A stretch of 64,000 bases of DNA, taken from the NCBI RefSeq assembly GCF_036417845.1, contig NC_089981.1, forward strand, positions 37,950,668 through 38,014,667. The letters are read 5' to 3'. This stretch comes from Apteryx mantelli (Eukaryota; Chordata; Aves; Apterygiformes; Apterygidae). The notes beneath the pieces were generated by a model. That model ran no database searches, was not told the DNA's origin, and saw only the letters and a program-made list of their open reading frames with translations. Both the position numbers and the translations under genes were made by a program. Below, piece by piece: positions 52,776-64,000 of the stretch (the stretch's first letter is position 1; each line of letters starts with the position of its first letter).

Positions 52776-55700
52776 CCTTCTTTCTTTGCAACAGCTGTGA
52801 ACTTCAGGTGTATGTTTATAAGATGTTGACATTTCCATGTTAATTGCTTTATAATCTTAGTATTGCCTGTTCTTGAATGCCTGATTTAACTTCTTATGGC
52901 AAAAAACCCATCTTGGAACCTCCAAACTTCCAACTCTGTTTATTCCCCATCCTACCAGAAAAGGAGGACTATTACTGATTTGCCATCTGATTTACAAATA
53001 TTTAATAGAGATGGTCTGGGACTGGCACGTGGGCTGGAAGTTTAGTAAATGTAAGTAAACTGCAGAATTCCATGTATGTATCTGATATTAAAAAAAAATA
53101 CAGGATGAACACCCCAAAAACCAATTGTTATTTGACAGCTCCTATTTTCACCGCCTTCAGACCTGAAACTTGCTTTGAGATTGCTTAAGCCTTTGTTCAG
53201 GCTCATCTCCCTTCATATTGCTTTTGCTCTGTTCTCTGACATAAGTGAGACAAAAGTGAAGGATCTGATTTCTCGGAACTGGTGAGTGCCTGCAACAGCA
53301 TATTGAATTTTGAAAACCCTATCCCAAATGGCCAGTTGTCCTGCACGATCTAGCTAAAAAAGGATCATCCTCATTTGAGAGAATGAAAGATGATGTCAAA
53401 ATAGAAAATGGAGTACATCTTTAACACAAAGTTCAGTACTGTAGCAGGAGCGTGTGAGTGTCTTTGTAATGTAAAATGCAATCTCTAATATGACTACAGG
53501 TTGCTGGGCTGAATGCAGAAATTACTGAGTCAAATTATAAGGATTATGTTACACAGCCTATCACATTAGGTAAGTGCAAAAATCCCTTTTAGTCCTAAAA
53601 TTTAAACTATTGTTTCTGATTCTGTCTAAAACCAGATTGGGTTGTCTTAGCCTTTGGAAAAGAACTCTGGTTTTGAGTGTGATGCCAAACTGAAACACTA
53701 TAGCGTTGAACTTGGCCCGATAGAGTCACAGTGATCTTGTACAATGAGCATCCTGCAGAGCTGAGCCAGAAAGGTAGTCTAGCCTATATTATTTTGTTAG
53801 GCTAGGTCTCCTTTCTGCATTTTGGATTGAATTGGTTCCAAAGGTAATGTGCTGAGCTGTTGCCAGTCCTTTTTTTTATTATTTTTTTTATTCAGTAATG
53901 ATCTTGGAAAGTAAAATTTAAGTCTTTAATGTGGCTTCCCTTACCTATTTGATACCAGTGAGAATAATCTTGTATTTCACCAAAACTACAAGTGTTTAGT
54001 TTCCAGCATCCTGGATAATTAGTGGTTTCTCTGAAAAGACCTGAACAATTGCTTGCTGTAGAAAAACCACTGTAAAGAGCTTCTCTGTAAAATTAAAGGT
54101 AAAGTTGTTAAACCCAGACAATAAAACTTGGATCAAAGTAGCCAACAGAAGGGGCCATAAGAAGAGCAGATTGTTCTTTAAACTTCACCATGTTGTGCAA
54201 GGTATTACCTCTCTCCTTGTAATCAGATTTCATGAAAAAGCAAAGCTATTCTTTCCTGATGTAATTCAATCAGAGTCCAAAGCTGGATCAGCAGGAAGAG
54301 CACCTGCTGTGCTTGCTTTAGATTTGGATGACAGACCCCAGTTTTCTGATAGCAGTTGGTTAATCCATAACCTAAGCATGTGGCCACAGCAACACCTGCC
54401 ATGCAGGTGAGTTTTTAGCTTTGTTAATATACAAATATAATACAGACTTTTATATAAAACTTGCACACATACGTACTCAATAGTGATCATAAGTAGGAGA
54501 ATTTAATAAAATGAGATCATAAATATCTAACTTTTTGTGTTCAGCAATCAAATTGCCCATATGTAATTGAGGTTTGAAATTAACTTGCTTGCTGGGGCCT
54601 CTCTAGGGTAGATTACATAGACTAATAGAGCATATTTAAAAAAAAAGAGGTCTTTGTTCTCTGTTTCTTTCTCCCTTTTTGTCTACTAGCCTTTCCTCCT
54701 TAACTGTGTTTTGGGTTGGTGCCCACTGTAATATCTTCTTCCATCAAAACCAGTGCTTTTAAATTAAGCACACATTTGAAACATCTGCATGTTTGAGACC
54801 CTCCACAGTGACTATTAAGCTCTTTGTCTCTGACACTTTCCAAAATCCTTGCTTTCTCCTCCAGCCTCCTGAGTGATCCTGATATAGCCCCCTGGAGATC
54901 TGTAAAGCAGGGTCCTGTACTTCCTAATTGTGCAGATACTGGGAACTGAAGTGGGGGTTGAGAGTTTGGATCTAGGCTCAAATTTTCTAAAATTTTGAAC
55001 ATAGTTTAGTTTGACTTATATTGTATAGGGGGCCACTGTTAAATGTCTATCTGGAGGACCTTAAACTGGAGATTCAGTTCTTCCCCAAAGTTTCATGCAT
55101 GCAATTTCTGATTTGTACAGAGTGAGGTGTTACCTGGCTTTTAACGAGGCACTCCTGAAAAAGTGCATGAGGAGGACTGCATCTAGCCTACTAAGTGAGA
55201 GGAAGGTTTAAGTTAAATCCCATATAGATAAGATGATAGTTCAGGTAAGAAAATGGGTTGTGAGCCAGGGATGTATGCAAGAATCCCACGGGACGGCAGG
55301 CAGTTTCATCTTCAAGAAGGATTTGTCCCAACTATATGGTGTTACAGCTATGTTAGCGAGCAAATAGACTTACCAGAAAACATTTTGCAGAATAAAGTCT
55401 TGACTGAATATTTGCAGGGATCACCTCTGCAACTTCATTGCTGCGGTTGCTGTTTCCCCCAAGAATTTTATATTAATGTGTGTGTCTCATGAGAGTATGA
55501 AGTGGTATTATGGTGCCCTGCAACCTGCTGTGACACTGCTTTTCCATGGCCTTTGACGATGACTCCATTGTTTCACTATATGATTGAGATGATTACCTTC
55601 CCTTATAAGAGATGCTTTGAGGGCTATCATATCATTGGATCTGATTGATGTCTGTCTTGTGCCTTTTGGTGGTGCTCAGGCTCAAGTGAGATATGTGTAA

Positions 55701-56599
55701 AATGCTGCCATTTGAATTTGGAAGTGCCTTACTGTGGAGGTGGGCTTAGCAGTGGCGTTAATGGGGCTGGAGCCCTCTGATTAGCAACGTCTGCTCTGCT
55801 GTGTATGCTTCATGTCCTGTTGTGGGGCTATGGTCACAGCACTGCACAATCTTTCTATCTGTCCTATATCATTTTAGCTGGTTAATTACAACTTTGAAAT
55901 TAATACCCCTGTGGAAGACCATGGAGTCAGACCCAGTGCTCTACAAATACTATTGAGATAAATTTTAAAAAGCAATCTAAATGCTATTTGTTGGTATTGA
56001 TAGTATTGATAATAGCTAATGATTAAATATAGTGTTTTTTTTTTTGAGCCCATTTAAAACTGCAATGGGAAGTACTGGTGCTGGGCAGTTATAAATTGAG
56101 GAAGGCCTTAGAGAATGTTGAATGGAATCTTATCTATGGAAATACCATAGTTATGGAAAATCATATATATAACTTCAGACGTTGCAGTTTCACCTTTGTT
56201 TAACTGGAAGGCCAAACTAACAAAAGAATATGAAAACCAATATGCACATCTCAGCCTGAACTAATTCTGTGATTAAATTTTCTATGGTGCTTAGATCATA
56301 TGAATGTTAAAAGTGGGTAGGAATTGAGCCCACTGTGTTCTTCCTGTTCTTGTTTCCATTTTAGGGTATGAATGAGTGCATAGGAATAAATAAAACAAAA
56401 AGTGTATCTTATATTCTACTAGATAAATTCAAGGTTTAAAAAGTAACATGCAGAAGCAGTTTAGGCAGTACTGTAGTGGTTTTGTTAATATTGCACTTAT
56501 TGGCTTATTATTTGTGTGCTATTATACAAATAAGAGAATTACATTAGGAAATAAGTAAGCAGCTGAGTTATGTTACCGATTGTGGAAGGTGCTGGAGGG
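52776..56599. other. Unassigned intergenic DNA
   Basis: AT-rich single-copy-like sequence. A 101-codon open frame (54105-54410) shows no recognisable domain, no splice context and ordinary composition, so it is not called as a gene. Confidence 0.55.
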
Positions 56600-56800
56600 A
56601 CAGAGACTGCTCTGTAAGCTCCTTGGGGTAGAAATTGTATCTCTTGCAATATGTGAAGCAAGGAAGACAAGGAAAGATCACTCTTTCCATTTGCCAGAGA
56701 AGGAACCAAGACAAAAGGAAGTTGACTGGGCACAAGAATTTCTGTGTCAGGACAGGGACTGAACCCAAATCTCACACCTGCACTTTGTGGGAGCAACAGG
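56600..56800 (+). repeat. CORE-SINE/MIR- or L2-like relic
   Basis: GTAAGCTCCTTGGGGTAGAA, then CCATTTGCCAGAGAAGGAAC and GGGACTGAACCCAAATCTCA resemble motifs of old MIR/L2-type repeats (CTCCTTGGGGCAGGGA; CCATTTTACAGAGGAGGAAAC; GGATTTGAACCCAGGTCT). Assignment between families is unsure. Confidence 0.45.
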
Positions 56801-56869
56801 TGGGAGTTCTCCTCTCAGGTGTTGTAATCTCACTTTCCACCACCAACTTTCAGAGGTTGGTAGACTTCA

Positions 56870-59800
56870 GGTAGCAGGACAGTGGGATGGGTTCATCTGA
56901 ATGCTGGCAAACACAAGGGCAAGTTCAGCCACGTAGAGGAACAGCCTTGCTTCTTTCCCCTGCCCGGGGAAGAGGTGGGAAACCAGGGCAGTCTTTTCTC
57001 CTGGAAGCAGAACCACAAAAGGTGCCTCTCCGAGGGGAGGCCAGCTGTGGGTGGGTGAACGTGGGGCCTGACAGTGCTCGGTGGGAGAGTGCAAAGGGAG
57101 GTGTGAGGAGATAGCAGCTGGAGCGGAGAGCAGGGATATATAGAGGAGCTAAGGCTTGCCTTTGTGTGTTCGTATTTAGTGTGCATTTATAAGCTGAATT
57201 GTAACACTAACTATGAAAAAAGTGAGGAAGAGCAGTGAGAAAGTGAGAAGACGGAATAAAAACCAGAGGACAATTAAAAAATTAAAATTTGCAAAGACAA
57301 CCTCATGCCTGGCCAAACAAACAAAAAAGGCATTTTACTTCTTTTTGGTCATCACAGGATGTTTTTCTTCTATAGTTGGGGCTTTTGCCAGCAGAGGGAG
57401 TTCGTGACCCCATTTTAGGCTCAGTGTGTGCCATTTGGGCTGATCAGCACTTCTGGATGCATTTAATGGAACATTCTCAGCATAGGCACTGGGGCCTGAG
57501 TTGAAGGGTTGGGATGCAATGAAATTAAGTTTTATTTGGCCAAATCTAAGAAGAGATGTTTTGAAGCAATGCATTATCAGTGCTAAGCATCTGTTTGTAC
57601 TGAAAGTCTGCAGCTTAAACACTTCAGCGTTGTGCTTGGAGTATGAAATCAGAAACTCCTTACACACTGACCAGTCTGGTTTCATTGTCCCACATGAATG
57701 AAATGTAGGTAAATAGCATAAACTGCAACTGAGTCTCAAAGCAATCTCTTTGCTTTGAGAATCTCAGAAAGCAACATTGAACATAAATGTTTTGAAAATA
57801 TCAGCCCCTAAATTTTAACACAGTCACCAGATTTTCTTGTACTGTTTAGAGAAAGAAATTAGTTTCTTTAGGTTTGTAATGCATATTCCAGGACCTGTAT
57901 GTTCTGGTGGCATGGACATCCTACTATTTCTTTTGTGCCAAAACAAGAATAGTAATGAAATACATGAAAATAAGCACTGCTGGGCTTCCTTTAAACCTAT
58001 GACTGTGGTTCCTCTGTTTTTTGACAGTAAGCTCTCAACTGAGTGTTCAGCCATTGATCTGCCAGGTCTTATAGCATGTTCAGCTGATCATTGAAAATGT
58101 AAACCAGATTTTTAAGCAATTAATTGTATAAACTGCTCTTGTAAATTTAAATTATACTAATTTGAGCAGATACGCCAGTTGCTGCCCTAGGAATATGGAT
58201 AAACTCTTCAGAATTGAGTGGCTTGAGTTTTTTTTGTGTGTAAATACATATTGATACAAAAATTTTTTGCTAGTTCCTGGAATTTCTTTAAAACAGCACT
58301 CTGCAACTTTATGGCAAGGAAAGCTAGAGTGTTTAAACATTTGAAGACTTCTCTTAATTATAGGTGGGATGAATCTCAAGATGCAAGTAACAGCATTTCC
58401 CTTTTTTTGCTTAAACTTGATGGGATACCCCTTGTGTTTATATACCATTGCAAACTTAATTTAGAGTAGTAGTAAGGACTAAAACAACTTGTGCTTTGTA
58501 AAGAAACCAAAGAAAGGAACTGAACAGTGCTTGAGTGAAAACAGTGAGGGAATCAGCGTGTCTGGCATTGACATAATACTGCGAAATCAATGCTTTGATC
58601 AACTATAAAGCATAACAGCTGTGTGAAAGGTTTGCTGTGGTTAGCTGGCATTATCTCTTGTGTAAAGTAAAGTACATTGTAAACCAGTAAAAATTAACTG
58701 CCGGAGCACAAAGCTGTTTTTGTGACTGGGAATTCAGATAGTTTTGCTTCTGTTGGCAGAATGATAAAAAGAAGTGGGGCCATTTGCATACAGGTGAAGA
58801 GAGGCAGCGATCTCCCATGTTCCACGGAGTGCAAGTCACCACAGGTATGCAAAGTGCTTCGGCTCTAAGTGCTGTCCTTAATCTAACTTTTTTTTTTTTT
58901 TTTTAAAATATACCTGGTTAGTTATGGAGTGGAAAGAGGCTTAGGAAATGGACAATACCAAGAAAAGTCATTGGGTGGCAGCAGAGTATTTACCACTTAC
59001 CATGCCATCCAACAAAGTGAAGGCAGAAAGGACTGTAGTTCTGCATAATTTTAGTGTAGATAACTGAAAACAAGTCTTGTACTCTAGAACAAGATCTTGG
59101 AATGGTATATGTGGTGAGAGAGGTCTCTGTGGTTAAGACAATAAATGTCCTTTCAAAAGTATGAGTGTTTGTGTGTTTGTGTATATATGTGTGTGTATAT
59201 ATATATATGCATGTGTGTAAGTATATCTATAGACTGTATTTGTGTATAAACATATATGTACATGTGCACATACAAACTATGTCCCTGCATGGCCTCTGCA
59301 GGTTTTAGCTCCGTGACAGAGTAGTGAGCAGTTATAATGTGATTACTAAAACTTGCAGCTCCGGAATTAGGTCCCATATCCCTGACAGTTCAAGCTTGTT
59401 TCTTAGATACATGGTTAGGTGGTGTGAGTAAAGCCATGGAATGGTTCTAAGTTATTTTTCTGCTGGAGAGAACCAAGTGGGTCTGTGAATGTGGCAAACA
59501 TCAGCTAATTTTACTTCCCTGAAGCTACTAATGTTTTTATTGGAGTAAAATTGGCAGACTGGCTCTTTGTAAGAAAAGCATGAGAAGCAAGATAGCGTCT
59601 TTTCTCCCTGTAGGAAAAAGGAGTTGACCTCCATTCTCATTCTATAATTTAAATACTGGGTTTCTGGTTTTGCTGCAGGTTGTGGACAGTGCTTGAAGGA
59701 CTTGAAAATTATGTCCTTTTTCTGAATTAGGAACTTTATATCTAAATTTGGTGTATTTTTTCATTTCAATGAAGTGATGGAGAATTCAGTTTTATTTGTT

Positions 59801-62800
59801 TTGTTAACATTTTTCCACTTGCACCAAAGAGGGCTGATGCTGTGTACCTCATGATGCATTTCATACAAAGGAATGGGTTGTATCCTTAAGGAGGGTACAT
59901 AAAGCTGTAGCATGTGTTTGTACAAACATGCTTGTTTCCTTTTCATCATACATATCATGAAGTTATAACTTTGCTAGCTTTTGCAAAGCTGTCTGTGAGT
60001 TGCTGCTATTCTAAATAAAAATCGTCTCTTCTAACTGCCTGTCCTGCATCTCTCCACCAATTTATGCCTTCTGGAGGCGTAAATGTGTTATCGTTCTAAT
60101 ACTTTATGGGCAGTACTGCTCCAAGTGTGGAAACTCAGTCACTGAATGGAATTAACTTCTTTCTTTTGTTACTTTGCCCGGGTATAAGAAAGTTAAAAAC
60201 AGGCAACTGTAGAGAAGTGTTCCACCAGTAGGTTTTAATTTCCGCTGTGATTGGGAGGTCCCACTAAGAATTCATGCCTGAAGCAATCCTCTGAGAAGCA
60301 GAGGCTGAATAGTGATGTGTGCGGTGCTATGCCATAGAGACATATTTTATTTTGAAGACACAGCCAGTTCTGGGGGAAATGCCCACATTTAGGGTGCTTG
60401 AAGGAAATGTAAGAGGCTGCCCCAACTGACTTCCAGAAGGTACCTTGGACAGATTGCCTTGAGAATGGCTTGCCCCTGTAGCAGGCAGGGTTTTGGTCCA
60501 CAGCTCCTACTGGATTCTGGGCTGAATGTGAGCCACCAGGTCTGTACTCTTTGAAGTCAAGATCTTTACCTCTGTACTGGTGAGATCTTCTGAACTGCAC
60601 TGGTTTCAGTTTGGTTCAGAAATCAGCTGGATGTAGGAGTCCTTGCTGAAGTAAAGACTCACAACCCACAGGAAGAAAGGAGGTGCTCCTGTTTCCAGGC
60701 TCTCACCGAGCTGTAATAAGATAATAAGACAATAATTCAGTAATTGCCCTCTTGTATGTGTGCAGGGTAGCGTTTCCTGGATCCCAGCTCCTGAAGAGCC
60801 TTAAACCTTTGCTAACTAGTGGCAAATGGTTTCTATGGGAGATAAGGGCTTTTGGCTCATGCTGAGTTTCATAGAGCCTATTTTTTACACCTCATTTTGA
60901 GCACTGTTGGGAACTTTGTGAAAAATGGTGACTCTAAAATGATATTACCATCTTGGTTGCACATATTACTGCTGGAGATGGTTATTACAAGTTAACGCAT
61001 TAGCTGATAAGCAAGACCTAAGATGTCCTCTGCCCTGAAAAGCTTACAAAATGAATTGGGCAAGATGAAATGTGGGAAATGAAATCTGTTTAGTTACAGG
61101 AAGGTCTAGTTATTGTTTTCTTCGGTTAGTTTTACACACCCATCCCAAGAAGTAGACGCTTACCTGTGTAAATGTTGCAGTTAAAACAGTTGTTGAATGC
61201 AATGGTCTAAAGAGTAGCTAAATGGAAGGCACAAAATAGAGAATGAATGACAAAAGACAGTATTAAGGCAGTGAGATTTTGCTGCTTGTATTTGGGCCAT
61301 ACAAAACATCAGAAAGATGTTACATTAGATGATCTTGTTCATTGTATCTGCAGTGATTTAATTATAGTGAAATCAGCTCATCATTGACACTGTACCTTAG
61401 CTGAAGTAGTTTCCTTGTCAGTTTCTGGATCCACGCAATTCTGTGTGTATTGGATTTGCCTGTACAGTGGGCAAATGTCCCCTTGAGCAGTGTTTCATTA
61501 TTCTGTTCCATGCTCTGTGACTAACCTTTGCAGAATGTTGAGGTATAAACTGGAAATGACGGGAATGATGGTACTGAGGCATAACTGTACGAACTCCTAT
61601 GATACCTCTCTGTGGAACTGACTAACACTCATACTAAGGATACAGTCGTCAGTAAGAACAGGATGGTAGAAACAACACTGAGCTTTGTATCTTGTGAGAA
61701 TTTATTTGAAGCCATTTTAGGATTATGTCAGCCTGTGGTAAGGGAATGGATTGATGATAGAAATGTAAGGTGACTAATGGAGGTCCTGTCAATTTTTGTT
61801 TGCAGTGCACATGACAGAACTTTTCTTTTGGACAAAGACAATGTCTGGGGAGAGTAGGGTTGATATTGGGAAAAAGTTAAGGCAATCTGAAGTCCATTAT
61901 AACTTCTTGCCCTAGTATTGATGTCTCATGTCCTTTTCAAGACTCTGTTCTGCTTCTGTCTTTTTGTGGAATCAACCCTCTACATCTCAGCTTTGCATCC
62001 CTTAGTTAATTTATAGTTTTTTGGAACAGATTGTCTCTGTCTTTCATTTTCTTCCCATTCAGGAATCTGTCAACCTGACTGCAGAAGAAACACAGTACCT
62101 ATTGTCCTGTGCCTATTTTACATGCTGACAATGGTAAAACTTATTTTCCCACAAGTTTGCATTGACATTCTCATCTTCTCTAGGGGTTACTTCAAGAGGA
62201 TAACACCACTTCCTGCCATTAAACTTCCTTGTGTCAAAGATATCTGATGGTTTTCAGTGCATGGAAAAGGGCAGTTGGCAGGCTGATAATTGCATGTGTA
62301 CCTCTGCAGGCTGTTGTGAAAGATGCTATCTTGGGGCAAACCTCTAGGAAATGTAAAAACTTTGTGTTTAAAAAATTAGCATGAAGATGTGTAAGGTGAA
62401 CGCTGCCTAACGTATAGAGTCCTTACAGCTTTAGTGACTACAACCAAAAGTCAGATCTGCTAGTAACACTAGCAGCAATTCCTGAAGGTTCCCTTGGATC
62501 TGCCTTGGATTCAGTCAAAGTACATCAAACCTGATATGTTTCAGAGGGTATTCTTGGGCTCAGTGACTTGTCTTTTTTAATGAAAGATCATTTAAACTAT
62601 GAAGCTTCTGGCTGTGTAATTAGGAAAGTCTCTACACAAGTTTTTGAGCAAACAGACAGAAGAAGGTACTGTCATTTTGGAGAAGGTCAACATAAGCCTT
62701 CAAAGTATTTATATATTTTTGGGGCACTTTGAGATTTAATGCAGTTATTCTAAAGTGACCTCTCTGTGTATACAGGAGATCAGCAATGCAATACATGTGT

Positions 62801-64000
62801 GACCACGTGAGCACTATTAGCATCTGGCAGTTTGGGGTGTCTTAGTGTTCTGGTATGTGTACTGTACTCATAGCAGAAGTGATTTCCCAGTAAAATTGAA
62901 ATGTGGAATTGTAAAGAGTAGTTCAGCTCGAATGTGCACTGGGTACAAGCTATAATATTGGCAGGTAGTGATACAGTTATCACTGCATATGGTAAATATC
63001 TGTTGGTAATCCTTGTGATTATATTAATACAATCTAGAACACTTCACACAAATTCTGATCATAGATGCCCGAAGAAGCATCTCTGCTTCTCTTTCTTCAG
63101 CATTAGAAATGTTCTTGTTTAAGTCCTGACTCATCATCCTCATTGAGTAGTAAATTAAGTACTTGAGGTGGCCCAGTTACATATCAGGTTTTTATGCCTC
63201 ATTTCAAGTGTAGCACAGACCTTTGGAATTTCATGTGGTCTTGTATAAAAGTAAATTAATGATTATGTATTATTCATAAAATATTTCCACCGTTTTGTCT
63301 CTCTTCTCCTCTGTAAAATCACCCGCAGAGGGCTGAAGGATTTGCCTCCTACTTAATTCAGCTTATGTTCATGAATAAGCTACTTGAGCTCCCCTCCCGA
63401 AAGAATTGTTCCTGCCACATCCTCTCTGTATCTGAGTGATGGTCACACAAGAAACTTCAGATGTCGCTTTTTAAGCAGTATAGCATTTTGGAGTATTATT
63501 GTTTTACTTCTGAGCTGCCAAGTGAATGTCTTTCTGAAATGAGCAGTCTTAAGCTTTTTAGATCTGCCTGATACCTTTTGGCCCACAGAAGGGAGAGGAT
63601 TAGATAAGTCTTGGTCTTGATCTCAAATTGATGTCTCTTTCTGTAGTAGCCCTGGCTGATTGCTCAGCGTGCACTTGTGAAGGTTCTTCCACTCTCCTTG
63701 TTGCAGGCTCTACTGAGTTGGGTTAAAAGGAAGACTTTGTAGTCTGAGAACATAGCCAAAGATGGATGCTTGAGCAGCATGGGAAGGAAAACAGATCCTT
63801 TTGGCATCTCAAAATGTGATAGTCCTTGCAATAACCCACTAAACTTATTCCCAGAAGACTGGGATTCTGAGTTCCTGCTTTAAGAATGGTAGAAATTCAT
63901 GCGTTAATTTGAAGAATTTGTGCTTAAATTGCTTTTGAGCTGTTTTGTAGAAAATGGAATTAGTTCCTGATTCTAAGTCCACTGAAGAGTCTGAAAGATT
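56870..64000. other. Unassigned intergenic DNA to the window's right edge
   Basis: I see no supported exon. A compound (TG/TA)n patch lies at 59160-59270 and T-runs near 58886-58903. Sequence at 56.9-57.2 kb is less AT-rich but is not a CpG island. It could contain distal enhancers of neighbouring genes. Confidence 0.5.
59160..59270 (+). repeat. Compound (TG)n/(TA)n simple repeat
   Basis: Interrupted TGTGTT, TATATG and TATATATATA units run over about 110 bp. Low-complexity, likely length-variable. Confidence 0.85.

Noticed and set aside
54105..54410. 101-codon open frame in the 3' intergenic region
   Set aside because: Looked at as a possible exon or processed pseudogene, but it has no family resemblance, no poly(A) tail and no splice context.
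57213..57407. Lys/Arg-rich 64-codon frame resembling a ribosomal-type basic peptide
   Set aside because: The basic content comes from an A/G-rich stretch, with no match to any ribosomal protein that I recognise.

Overview
The window is vertebrate nuclear DNA, most likely from a bird. It holds split genes with consensus GT-AG introns, one CpG-island promoter, a low density of repeats, and CR1 LINE copies. The CR1 piece at about 36.1-36.6 kb in particular has the avian 3'-end type. The species cannot be named from the sequence alone.

Two protein-coding genes lie head to tail on the + strand. The last nine coding exons of NADSYN1 (glutamine-dependent NAD+ synthetase) occupy 140-9460. They encode the C-terminal ATP-dependent synthetase half, and the 5' part of the gene lies left of the window. 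A roughly 4.5 kb intergenic stretch follows. It contains a probable solo retroviral LTR (10340-11036) flanked by a 5-bp direct repeat, and then a CpG island (about 13.93-14.58 kb) that is the promoter and first exon of TPCN2. TPCN2 (two-pore channel 2, a lysosomal PI(3,5)P2/NAADP-responsive cation channel) is complete. Its 25 coding exons between 14157 and 45856 sum to 2259 nt, which is 752 codons plus stop, with every splice phase consistent.

The right-hand 18 kb (about 46-64 kb) shows no convincing coding exon. I see only old transposon relics (CR1 and CORE-SINE/MIR-like), simple repeats and unassigned DNA. It is probably the intergenic region beyond TPCN2 together with its unresolved 3' UTR.

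The two genes meet functionally only through general NAD metabolism: NADSYN1 completes NAD+ synthesis, and NAADP, a proposed TPC2 agonist, derives from NADP. No operon-like coupling exists. I found no RNA gene, CRISPR array, intact mobile element or evidence of an undescribed system. The most interesting signals are a CLEAR-like E-box in the TPCN2 promoter, the LTR with two nested tandem duplications, a 22-nt C run just inside a TPCN2 intron, and several very old repeat relics.
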